Positions 35,449-48,140 of a stretch of 64,000 nucleotides of DNA are shown one piece after another. Made by a program: the position numbers and the translations under genes. The first letter of the stretch is position 1, and each line of letters begins with the position of its first letter. Below the pieces are notes generated by a model. It had not been told where the DNA came from. It made no database searches and worked only from the letters and a program-made list of their open reading frames with translations. This DNA comes from Klebsormidium nitens. Taxonomy: Eukaryota; Streptophyta; Klebsormidiophyceae; Klebsormidiales; Klebsormidiaceae. The stretch covers positions 1 through 64,000 of the forward strand of contig DF237138.1 of the NCBI GenBank assembly GCA_000708835.1. Direction: 5' to 3'.

Positions 35449-36926
35449 AGCAAGGGAGATTGGCGAAGCTCAGAAGCTCCTTTGAAGCAGCTTAAAAGCT
35501 CCTCCACGATTTGGTTGTCGTTCTTCGGCGGACCAAGAAGAACGGAGGAAGGAAGAGACTTTAGCACTTGTCACACAGTCAGCCTGCCGCCTCAAAAGTG
35601 ATCTACAGAACAGCGCGGTCTTATGCGGTCGTTCGGCGAACAAAATCGCTGATCCCACTCAGGCGCGCTGCGCCGACCGAAGAATCTGACCCTCGGGCGC
35701 GCTGCACGTATCTCAATTCAGAGTTGTGCATGCTTCCGGCGCGTGTTGCATGTGGGCTGAAGTTTGAACCTCTGTCAACACACGCCTGACCTTTTGTACA
35801 GCGGAATCAGAGATCGCGTGTCCGCAGCATCTCTCGTCCGCTCTGCCCATGTTTCGGCGACTCGCCAGTGACTTCAAACAAGTCATGAATAGAGCCTGGT
35901 GTCCCTCAACGTCCACAGGAGCAAGCACTTCCACAAGCCCAAGCTTCATTGCGTGCAGTGCAGACAAACGCTTCCATTACTTTAGCTGCCGGTGTACTGT
36001 AGAAGTCGGCCGCCCGCATTTCATGCAAAATTGAGACGAAGATTTATTGTTGCCACGCTAACGCAGTGACATGCGAAGGGCAAGAGCATGTTGCATATGT
36101 ACTGGATGCATTGAGCGAGTATTGGACTAAATACGTACCGTGGAGTCCGGGCGCTACAAGGGCCAGCCTTCCAAAATCACCGGTATGCATGTAAGTAGTG
36201 GCCCTGGTTCAGGGACCACAGGCTCGGTGTACACATGGAGCAAATGACTTCAACGCTCCCATACCACGTGGGTCAGCGGAGCACAAATACATCACTTCTG
36301 AGTTCTGACATCCTTTAATCCGTTCGCAGCCCCAGCTAAGAACTTCGGAACTCGGAATGGCTCATGTCTCAACAGCTCTCGAACAATTTGTAAGTCTGCG
36401 TCATATCTAGAGGCTTCCATTGCATGCGCCTTTCAGTCTGCCGTCAGCGACGCTGGCAAAACCCAGACTTCAGAACACGTATATCTTGAAGTCGTTGAAA
36501 GCTTTACGTTATGGAGGTAGTTCGACCAAAATAGTCAACACAGAAGTATACCTTTGTACCTAACAAGCTCGCCGTGCGCGCACACTTAATGACGTAAACC
36601 GTGTCTAGTGATGACCAAACGTCCAATTCAAGCAGCTAATTTATACTGTTAAACAGTCTAGAATCCCTATCCTGGCGGCTATGCAAACTCTCTTGTCGCA
36701 TGGAGGGAAGTCATGGTCCCAACTCCTACAACGAACGAATCAACTCGTCGACGACAACTAATGCAGGTATTTTGGCAAATCAGCACCAAGCTTATGTAAG
36801 ATTCACTCGCTCTGCTTGTAATAAACTCTCCAATGTACAACGCTCGAAGGCCACAACAAATCTAGTAGTTATACCTTTTAAGAGGCCTCACTCCAATCCC
36901 GCAATGCCAAACTAAGTTCAGAGCGT
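35449..36926. other. Intergenic region upstream of the HSP20 gene, 3' flank of the glycine-zipper gene
   Basis: No gene recognised. It should contain the HSP20 promoter. GAA/TTC words occur (35518-35550) but not in a full nTTCnnGAAnnTTCn array. Confidence 0.4.
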
Positions 36927-39900
36927 TCAGTCGGCCCCTTTCTCTAAGCGCTCTCTCTGCGTCGCGGTAGCACTGGCCGTCACTTCCAAGCGTTCCCCCG
37001 TGGCGTCAGCTTCGACCTCCACCTCGACGTCAGACTCGACGTCAGCGTCCACGTCAGCATCCGCGTCAGCTTCCTCCTCGCTGTCGCTGTCGCTGTCCTT
37101 GCCCACCTGCTCCGCGATCGGGTCTGCCACGTCAGCTGCAAGGTCAGCAACGGCCCCACCGACGGCGCCTTTCACGGCGCCGATCCCGGAGATAGTACCT
37201 AAGGAAAGGATATAGTCACGTCAGGATGAAACAACATTTGCTTTTCAGGATACCGGCGTTGGTCCTGGACGGGTGCACCACAGATTCACACGACAGTCCA
37301 GACCAATCTCCGTGCTTTCGGCTTTTTGAAAGCTAACGGCAGAAAGTTGCAGTCGTTCGTCGCCTTCGGTTCCTGTCCGTGGGAAAGGATGCAGAAGCTG
37401 ACCGTGGTGGCGGTTTGGAGACGAGCGAAAATTGAAAAACGGCTGGAAAAGGCTCCGGTCTAGGCCTATATAGCTAGGAACGACACAAGGAGGGGTTCGA
37501 CACAGAACACCGAAACGTTGATCGATCCAACCTAGGCTCCCAGCTGAACCTCCTAGACCGTACCTGTGTCGCCACTTCTGTCATGACCCTGGTCGCCTCA
37601 AAAAGCGTCTAACCAGCACGCCCGACCGTGCTTGCTTGTCATTACAGACTCCACCGGTACGTACCTGTGGTCGCCATCTCTGTCATGGCCCCAGTCGCCG
37701 CCCCCTTGACCGCCCCCCCCAGCGCGCGCGTCAGCTTGCGGAGCGCCGTCTTCTCGGCCTCCGCCTGCTGCTCCTCCTGCATCGGGTGACGTCATGCTGG
37801 TCAGCAGTCCGCAGGGGGCTGACGTCAGCGAGTCCGACGAGCCCGCTTCACAGGGCTTTGCGGTCCGAAGGCGGTCTTTCTTAGTCAGAAGATTCCTGTT
37901 GTAGCTGGTCAGAAAGAGCTCTGGGATCACGGAGATAAGGAAGGAATGGCGCAAGGCACATGCACTTTCCCGCTCTGTGTGCTGAAGAATGTATGGCGGA
38001 TAGCAGTGCAAGCAGAACAAAGTCCAAACTAAAACACCCAAAGCCAAGTAAACATACCACCTGAATCGCCGCTCTTTGATCGAATCGTGAAGAACTGTCT
38101 TCACTCATATATACTTTCCGTCGTCTCAGGCTGTCGTCTCAGGGTAAGCCTAGTGATGTTCAATTTTCTAATACGTCCCAGATAGTATTTTGCGGGACAA
38201 ACCACAGGGGGCGAATAGAAGGGGGTTATTTCGAAACAAGCCTCACCGTCCAAAACCCTTTCTCTTGCTTCCGCATCTGCACCCCCTTCTCTTTCAGCAG
38301 GCACAGCTGCTCCGAAACCGGGTTATCCACGGCCCCCTCAATCTCTAACCCGACCCCTTCCTCAGCCTCAATCCTCTCTGCCAACTGCGGGTTTTCGATA
38401 ACCACGTCCGAACCCCCAAACCCGGTCTCGAAAACCAGGTCGGAGCTCCAATGACCCCTCTTCACTCGCAGCCCGTCCACGCTCTTCGACTGAGGCCTCG
38501 CGAGCTGCGCCCCGGTCACTTTTCGCCCCTCTTCTTTCACTTTCTGAGTGCCCGGTTCAGAGTCACCGGGCTCTTTAGCACTCTTTCCGCTCTTTTCCTC
38601 ATCACCGTCTGCCCTCTCATCCACGTCAGCAGAACCCGACAGCCCCTGCGGGATAACGTCATCCCCCACCGCCTCCAACCCTGCCTGGAAGCTAGCATCA
38701 ACGGCTGCCAACGTCTCATCCTCCTCCTCGTCATCGGCTGCCACGTCACCCCTCCGCGCCGCAACCTCCAGATCCGCCCCCACTTTCACGGGCCGTTCTG
38801 AACCCTCCAAAACGCTTTCGGCTGTCGGAAACGGCACCTCTTCAGTCTTCCCCCCCTCGCCCACCGTTTTGTACTTTTTCGCAACGACCTGCAACCGCGC
38901 GCCGCTCCTGACGCGAACTTCCCGCCCTCCTCTAGTTGCATTGACCTCCACTACTTCGTCCTCTTTTCTTTTCTCCCCCTCACCCTTGTTCGACTCACCC
39001 CCAGTCTCTACACCCCCTTTTTCTTCAATTTCTGGTCCACCCTCCCCCTCTCTCAAAACCTGCGTTTCGGCAATCTCCTTGGCCCCCTCGACTTTCCTCC
39101 GGATCGTTCCTTTCGGCTTATCTTCTTCCTGTTTCTTCTCTCGCCCGTTGATCAACTCCTGGCTCTTTTGTGCAAGCGGGTCCACTCGCGACGCGATGGT
39201 ATCGCCGAAGGCGCCGCTAATTGCGCCTTTAACGGCGCCATGAGGGATGAAGCCGCTTTTGGACGCCTCTTGCGCGGCGCCTGCAATTACATGAGCGTTG
39301 CTGAGAACAAGGTTGTTGGTTGTGATGAATACAAAAGTTGGTGTGACTTTTCAACCTGCCTGCTGAGAGATAACTACTTCAATCAGTCACCCTCAAAAAA
39401 CAGTAGTTTTAGCCAAGGCGCAATCCGGAATGGCAGTAGCAAAGTGGAACGAATGCGGAGCCATGTCAAACGAGATGCCACAGTAAACACTGAACTAGAC
39501 CCCAAGTATGGGCTTCCCACCCCTGCCCATCCCACCTCCGCCCATCCCACCCCCTTAGGTCAAGAATCACAAGCTTGTCATTCCAAAGCGATAGACCGAC
39601 CACCGCACAATGTTGGTTCCCAATTCTCGAAATGATACGACCGAAACAGAAGGGCAGAGCCAGCAAGAGCTTTTTCTCTTCAAACAACTCCAAGAGTGAC
39701 GCACAGAAACCCTTTCCCTCTCAGTCGTCGAACAACATCTGAATGAAGAAAAGCCAGGCAATCCAACCTACCCCAGATCGCCCCCTTCATCGCGCCAGAC
39801 AGCGCCTTGGTTCCCAGGTCCACCGCATTGCCGACCACCGACACCGCCGTCGTGCTCTGCCGCTCCTCCATTTGCCCCCAAACCATTCCCTCTTCCTTGA

Positions 39901-42120
39901 CCCCTTCCGAAGCCGTCGCATCACTGTGCACATTCACACTCCCCTCGCTTCCGCTCGCCGAATCCGACTTCTTCTCTTTTTCCTTTTTCTCTTCCCCTTC
40001 CTTCTTCTCTTTTTTCGTCTTCCGACCCGCTTCCTTCTTCTTTTCGGTCCCGAGAATCTTCCCCATGCGTCCGTCCGTTGTCTTCTCCCGTTTGATAATC
40101 ACGGTTCCGCCGGACTTGGCACGTAACCGGGCCTCGAGCTCTTCGGCCGCTTGCTCCCCCCGCTCAACAGCGTCCTCGCCAATCTCCTGTGCGGGGGGGT
40201 CGATAAAGAGGGAGACCACGTCTGCGACGGCCCCCGTCAAAGCCCCCCGGAACGCAGCAATTTCGATCTGGCCGCCACCAACTGCGCAACAAGGGGGATA
40301 CAATAGTGAGTTGGAGTGCATTCTGGGGACAAACAAAATTGAAGGAACGACTTGTGTGCCAAATGCTCAAGAGGCACTAGGGGCAAGCGCCATGAGAATA
40401 TTCTCGACTCTTACAACGAACTTGAAGCCGAAGACTTGTAAAGCAAAGTGTGTCTGAATCAAAAACATATCCTAAAAGGGTTCTTCTTTAGAGTGAAGAA
40501 AGTACAACACAAATGCGAGTGTCAAAAGATTACCAAGATTGGCAGGTCACAATCCCAACAACGCTATGCCACACGGTTTGAAATCGGGCCTAATGTCTGG
40601 CAAAAGCTGCTATCCCGCAATGGTATGACAAAAGGAGTCCGTGTCTTGTGTGCCGATCATAGGTTTTTTTCCAGGTGACTCTAAAAGGGAGTTCCTCTTT
40701 CTCTCTAACAGATCTGCACTGTGCTTCCGTCTAGAAATCGTGTTGTTAGGATATGATCTGCTTCAAAAAACTCAGACAGGGCTCTGCATAAGCTGCAAGA
40801 GAACCAAGAAGAAACGAAAAGAACCCAAGAATGTGAAATTGCACAGTGTGTAAGAATTTGGCCCGTACCAGACATTGTCCTCTTTCTTGATCAAACGGGT
40901 TTGGGCCGTTTAATACTTGGGCTCCGCACACTAAATGCCAGGGTCTGCTAAATCGCCGGGGTTTACAACTGTTACAACTCAGCAAATCTAATCCGTTCGA
41001 TCAAGGGTCTGATCAAACGGCCAATTTCATTCGATTGTAAGATATGCCCAAAAGCGTCTTCTCATCTGAGCAACTCCTCACCATGCATCCCAACAGACTC
41101 TGCCATCGACGCGGCCGCCCCGCCTTTCACCGCCCCCGAGAGCCCCTTTGCAATGATCCTTGCAACCGGAACGCCACCGATCCGCCCCTCACCGACTACG
41201 TTTTCCAAAACCTCTGTTAACTTCGTTACAGACTCTGACACCATCCCCTCGCTCGTGCTCTTTACTGCTCTGACAGCCCCGTTCGCTTGCTGAAAACTTT
41301 GACCTACCCTGCTCCGCCTATTTTTGCCCTTCTTCTCTTTGCGTTCATTGTTCCCCTCAGGTGACGCCCCCTCAGTCGCTCCCTCTCTACTTTTCCCAGC
41401 TACTCCATTCTCACCTCCCCTCTTTCTGACTTGCGCTTGATATGATTGGACTTTGCTTTGAGGCTCTGCCTTGCTTGGATCCACCTTCTTCCTTCTCGTC
41501 AATTTGATCCCCGCATCCGAGGGCCCAGATTCCCGGTCTGACTCCGAGTCTGAATCCTGGACTGCCCCATAAGGATCCAAGACAATCTGCTGCTCCCCTA
41601 GCGTCATACTGCCCCGGGGTTTCAGAGGCCTCAACACATTGCTCGTATCACCTTCCACAGAGCTACCCCTGCCGCCAGACTCCCCGGTTCTAGTTGTACC
41701 TTCACCAGTTGCCACCTCTCTCTCAGGGCTGAGAACTGCCGACGGTAGACGCCTTGACCTCACACCGCGCCTCTGGCCTCGCAAGGATGCTTTGTCGAGC
41801 TTGGACCATGGTTGTAAGTCAAGAAGGCCCTGCGCTCCTCTGTTATCAAACAGCCAATTTGCATGCACCCCTCTCCTTTCCTGTGATTGCTGCTGATCTT
41901 TCGCTGTGTTTCGTCTCCAAAAGGACTGACTCCGAAACCCTTGAGCAGGCTGTCTTTTACTACACCGACAGCTGAGATCCAGACTGGAAGACCAGTCCAG
42001 CTTGGCACGGCATCTATAAACTGCTGGCGCTTGATTCTTCCAGCTTCTGACCCTGACCTCTCCGAGCGTAATCCCCCACCCTCCAGCCGCTGTGCCATCA
42101 ATGCTGCTGACGCTTTGCAT
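36927..42120 (-). CDS. Large unrecognised protein with three glycine-zipper hairpin modules and charged linkers
   Basis: Exons: 42120-41082, 40281-39772, 39280-38247, 37776-37665 and 37198-36927. Phases (1, 1, 0, 1) are kept at every join, giving 988 residues. No known domain recognised. The N-terminus is Ser/Arg-rich with few acids, possibly an organelle transit peptide. Three modules each consist of a first helix with G-x3-G spacing (GLSGAVKGG, ALSGAMKGAIWG, ALGGAVKGAATGA), a phase-1 intron at the turn, then a second helix that ends in an acidic residue, a hydrophobic stretch and DP (FRGALTGAVADVVSLFIDP, GAVKGAISGAFGDTI with ASRVDP, GAVKGAVGGAVADL with DVADP). The modules are separated by hundreds of residues of Lys/Glu-rich, probably disordered sequence (KKEKKEGEEKKEKEKK, DEEEDETL). 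The C-terminus is Asp/Glu/Val-rich (DADADVDADVESDVEVEVE). Glycine zippers of this kind pack helices in membranes or assemblies, so membrane insertion or self-assembly is a reasonable guess, unproven. Confidence 0.72.
37558..37602 (-). repeat. Decayed downstream copy of exon 4 donor end of the glycine-zipper gene
   Basis: The working donor side at 37664 on the plus strand (GTACCTGTGGTCGCCATC, then TGTCATGGCCCCAGTCGCC) recurs at 37560-37600 as GTACCTGTGTCGCCACTTC with TGTCATGACCCTGGTCGCC. Confidence 0.8.
40860..41045. repeat. Small foldback sequence in the first intron of the glycine-zipper gene
   Basis: CTTGATCAAACGG near 40888 and the inverted CCGTTCGATCAAGG near 40994, with further CAAACGG and CCGTTT words between them. 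Possibly a remnant of a small inverted-repeat element. Confidence 0.3.
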
Positions 42121-43805
42121 CTTCCTTTACTCTCTTTCTTTCAGCTCATTAGTTCTTTCTCCAACTACCTTTTCAACACTAATGAAGCTTGAAGCGTATG
42201 TATATACAGGACATGCCGCCTGCAAACATGTAAATCTGGCAATGAATTCCTCCTCAGGCTGTCAATCATACCACCATCAGAACTCCCACCAAAATCGGCC
42301 TTTTTAGAAAGCAAAGCTCTTAGCACTTTTGCTTACTAAAGTTCAGATCTAAGCAACGATTGAAGTTTTACAAGCCACGTAGAAGAACCCCCTTTGAAAA
42401 TTTCACAACCTTTCCTTCAATTGCCCGAACAAGCATTGCAATCACTTCGGCATTCTTCTCAAAAGCGGAATGATCCGACATCCTGCTCTCGTGGGGAAAT
42501 TCCCAAGCTCAAGGGACGAAACAGTTGGCTGAGTTGCTAGAATAGCAGCACTAGCTGAGCACTGAGCTGAGCACTGAGCTTGAGCGTGACAAGGATGCAA
42601 GCACGTGACCTAGTTGGGACAGATCAGCGTCTTTTTCGTTTGGACACGTGGCAGCTTTCAGGGGCCACCCGAGATTCGGATGGTCGGACGATATTAAAGT
42701 TTGGGGGTCGAATTCTGCCGCGCAATCTGCTGTGTTCGGACGTCCGGTGGGACGGCAGCACCAAATTGAAACATGCATGATGGCGGCGCCGCAGCTTTCA
42801 AAGGTGGAAAGAAGAGCTGCGGACAGATCCTCCATTCCAAGCCCTCACAATGTCACATCACACAAGCTAGCAGATGTTGGGCAATTGGGGTGCACAGCAT
42901 TGTGGTGTTCGTTCCCAGTGCTGTAGAACCAAGGAGAGCAGTTGAAACAGGCACGGAAGGAGGTGACCGCATCTAATGTGCCGACATCAGGCGCGACACA
43001 ATCATGCGGTACCTAGAATGCGTGCCTAGGCCAGCAGCAAAGTTCGTCCAACAAACATTGAGTTGCTCGAAGGCGTTTCGGTGCCAGCGAATCGTATTCA
43101 AATCCAGTGGCGGCTCTTTTCCATTCCTTTTACATCAATCCTCGGCTTGTGCAGCACTTACAGCTCAGGTCTTTGCTGTTGGAAGCTGGGAGAGCAATTG
43201 GGGTGGCTTGAGAACTGCCACCTCGGTTAACAGCGGGGTCAATATCAGGTAAGAATGATGTTGATTGTTTCATCGTCGGCAATCTTGTCAGTCCAACGTT
43301 TTACTGAGGCTCAATTTGTCACCAAGCAAAGTTGACATGCTGAATCACAGAAAGCAATTGTCATGAGGAAAAGAGGAATGACAACGCCGTACTTGTCCAC
43401 ACCACCTTTTCTTTAAAGTATTTCGGGACTCTGAGAGAGTTCCACCACCTGAAGCGATTGGCATTTCTGTCGCTGCAAAGAAATCCTACTCCAGCTCAGT
43501 GCGGTCTCATGGTGGTCACTGAGATACTATGTACGTTGCTGCAATAGCATCTTTGATGTATACCAGTCTCTGGATTGCCTTCATACTGCCCTCTCTACGC
43601 ATTGTAGGGGCAGCTCCTTTCGCCGTCGTTGAAGAAAGGCAAGAAGAGAGCGGTTGGCTATAGCTAGGAAGATCAAGCTGATCCAATGCCAAACACTGTA
43701 CATGGCAGCTGGAAAAGCGCTCTTCTGATGTGTTGGCCTGTACACTTGCTGTATCTTGTGCCCTTCCTTGTTGCCGTGCTCAGGTGAGACTGGACTGCTT
43801 ATTCG
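42121..43805. promoter_or_regulatory. Divergent intergenic region between the glycine-zipper and CutA genes
   Basis: Both neighbours are transcribed away from it. A short direct duplication GAGCACTGAGCT lies at 42557-42582. No confident core promoter elements or genes seen. Confidence 0.4.
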
Positions 43806-46514
43806 ATGGCGCCTCTCCAAACATTTGCTATCGGACTTCAATCAAACTTCTTGGACTTTGCTAGTAATCGTCTCCTGATGACTCAGGTACCCCCAACGCT
43901 TTTCTCTCAGCTCTTGCTTGTAGGGCTACTCACCATCTGCGGTCACAGATCAAGAACTGTCTACAACTGCCTCTCCTTCTCACAGAAAGCGACTGTTTTT
44001 CTATTGCCAGGCACACAAGCGAAGAGACTCACGACCCTGACTCAGACTCTCCCATGCGCAGGCCCAGCTTTGCAAGAGCTCCAGCAACGGTTAGCTTCTC
44101 GACTGGGGCAGTCAGCATGGCGGGAGGTGCTTCGGAGCCAGGCGCTGCGGAGTATATTGTTGTCTACGTGACCATCTCAAACGTTGAGGAAGGTGCGCCC
44201 GTCAATTCCCCCTCCCTTAAGGCTCCTGGCTAAGGAATGAGGACTCAAGTAAGGATTGGTGTGCTAGTTGGCCGAACTACGAATCAGGACTTAAAAGTGG
44301 AGCAGCAGAGGAAATAGCAGATTATAAGAAGCTTCCAAGCACATGTTGGATATGGGGAATCTCACAAGCTGTGTCATAGAACCCTCTAGGACCGAGTGTG
44401 ATAGCGTGATGCGAGTTGGATGTCTGCGCATTGGTCAGAAAGCTTTTGACAGACTCGATGACATTTCGAAGTTCGCTCACTTCAAACAAAGAGGAAGGCG
44501 TTTCACGTTCGAGGCCTTGTTACTCTTATTCTCACGCCGGGGACCAGCTAGATTTAAACAGAGCATCTCCATGTAATAAAGATCAGGCAGCACTGGGTGA
44601 GGTAAGATGCATCTGGGAGGCCTAGGTTGAGATCCCGTCTCTCGGCTTCCTTGCTGCTGACGCTGTCAAATTTCTCGCAGGTCGCAAGCTCGCAAAGAGC
44701 ATAGTCGAGGCCAAGCTAGCGGCGTGCGTGAATATGGTGCCAGGTCCGTGGAGTTTCAACTGCTTGAATCGTCCGCTCGATTGTGAAGCTACTCGGTTTA
44801 GAAGCTTGTCTTTTCCAGACTCCAGACTTCTTTGTAGGTTATCGATTCGAGCCGTCTTGGGGTTCTGTAAGTCGCAAAAGGTTCATCTATGACATCCTTG
44901 TCGTCAGCCTTACGTCTTCTTCCGGACGCAGGTCTGCTACGGTCGTCACTTTTCTGCTCTAATTGTGATTCAGGCTTCCTGTCGCTTCTGCAGGCGTCGA
45001 GTCGACTTATTGGTGGGAAGGAAAGGTAAGGTCCGGTGGATCATACGCTCTTCTAAGTTGTTTCGTACGTTTGGCACCGCAAAAGATTTAGCCTTTGCAG
45101 GAAAGCAATATCGGTTTATCAACGTTGCCATGACGAGAAGGTGGCAAAAGCTGATAGAACTGAAGTTTGAAAGCCGTTGTGCCATTAGCTGGGACGCCCA
45201 GATTACTCTCCGAGTGCAACACGTCATTGTCTAACTTTACGAAAACGTCAAGCCTGATGGGGACGCTTCGACAACAACTGGACGGTCTGGAAATTCGCAA
45301 TCCTTATGAGCGACTGGCAATCGTACAATCTGTCCAACACGAGACGGCTTTTGAGAGCGCTTGTTATTTTTCGTCGCAAACCGTAAGTAAGTACCTCCCA
45401 ATCATCCCGGAGAGCAAAGAGGGTCGACGGAAGGGATTGTCCTTCATACCCGGGGTCGAGTCAAGTTTGCGCTATCCCTAAAACCGGAGAGCGGTTGAGA
45501 AAACGCTGTCTCTTTCGCGTTGAAAATTTCCAGCGGATGTCCCTGAGAAACCGAATGTGGTTAATACGTAGCATCCCATCTCTGTGCAGATGACAAATGC
45601 TGATCAAGTAGTTTTTATTTAAAATTAAGAAAGCTTCGCGGACGTGGTCATCCCGTATTTGTGCAGGTAACCACCGACTCCGAGGTGCTGCTCATCGCCA
45701 AGACCCGCCAATCCCTACTAGGAGAGCTGACCGCCTTCGTGAAGGCCAATCATCCTTACGAGTGAGCACTATGATTGTTGATGGCAGAAACACTCATTAA
45801 TCCTCATTTCCGCTTTTCGGCAAACGCAGGTTAGTGGCTGCGTTAGCACAGTCGTTTTGCCGCTCGACTCAGCACAGCTGACGAAGTATTGTCCTAGGCT
45901 TAGTCGTAAGCTGATTCGCTCGCTAAAAGAGAATGAACGCGTTCGAGCAGGGTGTGATTCCTGTCACGGAAAACAAGGTCCTGAAATCTGGACGACCTGT
46001 CGTGCTTTCGACCTTACTGCTTTGCTTGGCGGCTCAGGCATCGCACTGGAATGTTTTTTTACTGCGAGACGCTGGCACAGTGGGCATCATCAGACCGCAA
46101 TGCCACTGGGCAGGCACTCATCTTATCTTATGTTCCCAATCTTAGAAAAATTTGCAATGAAAGCCTCGGAGGAGCAGCTGGTTCTCTGAAGGTCTCCTCA
46201 TTGTCAAAGACAACTAGGTTTAGCTTGGTGTCAATTCCAAACCTTTAGTTGACGGAGTCCCGGAGTGCGCTTAGAGTTATGACGTGAACAACGGAGATAT
46301 TTGATCTCTCGAATGCTGCTGCCGCTTCATTTTAAGCTGAGTGGCTCCATGTGAATCTTCTAGCTAAAGTCCGCATCTGGAAGTCTGCATCGACCTTCAT
46401 TGTAAGCGATCCGATCATCTTTGCAGGCTACCGGAGGTTATCAGTTTACCAATCACAGGGGGCAACGACAAGTATATCGAGTGGCTCGGGCAAAGCACCG
46501 AGCGCAAGGGCTAG
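43806..46514 (+). CDS. CUTA: CutA-like protein (CutA1 family)
   Basis: Core exons: 44054-44192, 44681-44743, 44994-45025, 45667-45761 and 46427-46514, all in phase. From the ATG at 44054 they give 138 residues. Signature blocks of the CutA fold are complete: YIVVYVTISNVEEG, KSIVEAKLAACVNMVPG, VESTYWWEGK, TDSEVLLIAKTR, VKANHPYELPEVISLPITGG and YIEWL. CutA is a ferredoxin-like homotrimer. It was named for divalent-cation tolerance in bacteria and binds copper in some plants, but its physiological role is unsettled. The N-terminus (MRRPSFARAPATVSFSTG) is rich in Arg and Ser and looks like part of a plastid or mitochondrial targeting peptide. A possible earlier exon at 43806-43886 (MAPLQTFAIGLQSNFLDF..., ending at CAG|GTACCC) could supply more of it. 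Its phase does not fit the simplest acceptor, so the 5' end is unresolved. Confidence 0.9.
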
Positions 46515-48140
46515 CGAACCCACTTCGCACGTCGTCAGAGACCTGGCTAGGTAAAAGACGAACAAAATCCTGCAGCAATAAACTACGTCAAGCGTCGCAC
46601 TGTGGTCGTAATCAGCTAAAACCTGTTCAGTCCCCTCTCAAGAGACGTCAGCCGGTCGCTTTGTAACAACCGGTCCGTCCCTTATTCATTCTGTGGTGAA
46701 GAGGACACCAGCATCGGATTTTTTAAGGCGTCCAGTCTCAAAACCGAGCCTCTTTGCCTTTTACAACATTGAACGATCCGCTCCGATCGTGGGGTACCTG
46801 CCGGCTGCTGCGCCAAAACTTTTTTCTGCTCTGCATTTGTCCGATGTGGTGTTTAATCACGGGGACCATGGTCAATAGTCCAAGTTTGTCTTAACCTTGC
46901 CTCTAGAGAATCAGCAGAAGGGGTTCATCTACCCCAAACCAGTAGAGACACACGTCCATCTACAACGATATTCTGCTTTCTGCTCGCATGCGAGGTCATT
47001 TCGACGTTTTTGAAACGGCAGTCTGGAGTTTCAAGTGGGCTCCCACTGGTTAGTTGGAAAGACGCGTAGAGGCCAGTGTTGCATTGTTAAGTCGTTGGTT
47101 CGTCGAGAAAGCACCTTCCGACTGAAGGACCCAGTAACGTAGATAAGTTCGTCGCGAAGAGCAGTCACCGAGGCGGTTGACGATTCATCGAAAGTGCGAA
47201 GCAATCTGAAGTGGGCTTTTCCGGCACCCTGTCTCTTTCTCTTGGTGAATCGCTTTCAGCGCTGACCTAGCGGAGCGCTCCCTCGATCTAAAAAGCGGCC
47301 GCCCCTGATTCTATTCAAGGTCAACCTCAACGGATTGTGCCCCAGCTACGTCACCCTTTCAAAGATGATCGGCTTGCGAATCCAATTCGAATGGTGTTCA
47401 TCAGGTCGGGCCTTTTATTCTGTACGTTAAGCGTTTGCCCGCAGACCTGTTGTGCTGGCTGCACTAAGATCTGCCGCCGTGCTTCTGATTGGCCGCTGCT
47501 CAGGTTCAACTAAGTTTTCGCTTGGCAAATTCAGTGTTCTGACTACGGCTTTTTGAGGCTCTCGTAGTTATTTCTCAAGCAAGACCAGTCAGTAAAATGA
47601 CTGGTCCAAATCCAAAAGGACACCAATTGTATCAAGTTTGTGGTCAGCGACGGATGGTAGCCAAGGCACACCCTGACTACTTTTCCCTCAAAGTGCCTAG
47701 TCTTCTTACTCTGTTGATTCTGCTTCGCTGTCACCTCTCCTAGATTGCGAGTCAGGCTGCTGGAATGAATCTTGCCTTACATGCGTGCTGTCAGTTGTAC
47801 CCTTGTACCCTTTGTTAAGACCAGAATCATCAACAACTGGGAGAGCAACTCACGTGATCGATGAACTCTTTCCCTGAGACACTCGCCATTTTGGTTCGAG
47901 GTTGTAGATGATATTCGCTCCAGTCAAAGAACCGACCATGTTGTTTCGCCCGGGCCGGTCTCGTATTGGGCTGCACGATTAGGCAAGTTTAACAGCAAGT
48001 TTCAGGGATGACGTTTCGGTTGCCAGCTGGTGCCTTCTTTCACGTTTGTTCCGCCGCTGGTGGCTGTCTGCTTATCATACGAGCGTGCTCGACAACGAAG
48101 TCATACGACCGACTCAGTCTGGTCTCGGGGCGAGCATTAA
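46515..48140. other. Intergenic, nothing recognised
   Basis: Downstream of CutA. No frame here has family features. Upstream control region for the channel gene may begin in its right part. Confidence 0.4.

Noticed and set aside
35455-35560. Heat-shock elements upstream of HSP20
   Set aside because: GAA and TTC words are present but not in the alternating 5-bp spacing needed for a convincing element.
38548-39243. 231-codon plus-strand frame, Ser/Pro-rich
   Set aside because: Antisense of the Lys/Glu-rich linker in exon 3 of the glycine-zipper gene. The composition is what the complement predicts.
44791-44890. Copy of CutA exon 3 in the preceding intron
   Set aside because: Similarity around TCGATTCGAGCCG is too short to separate from chance, unlike the other genes.
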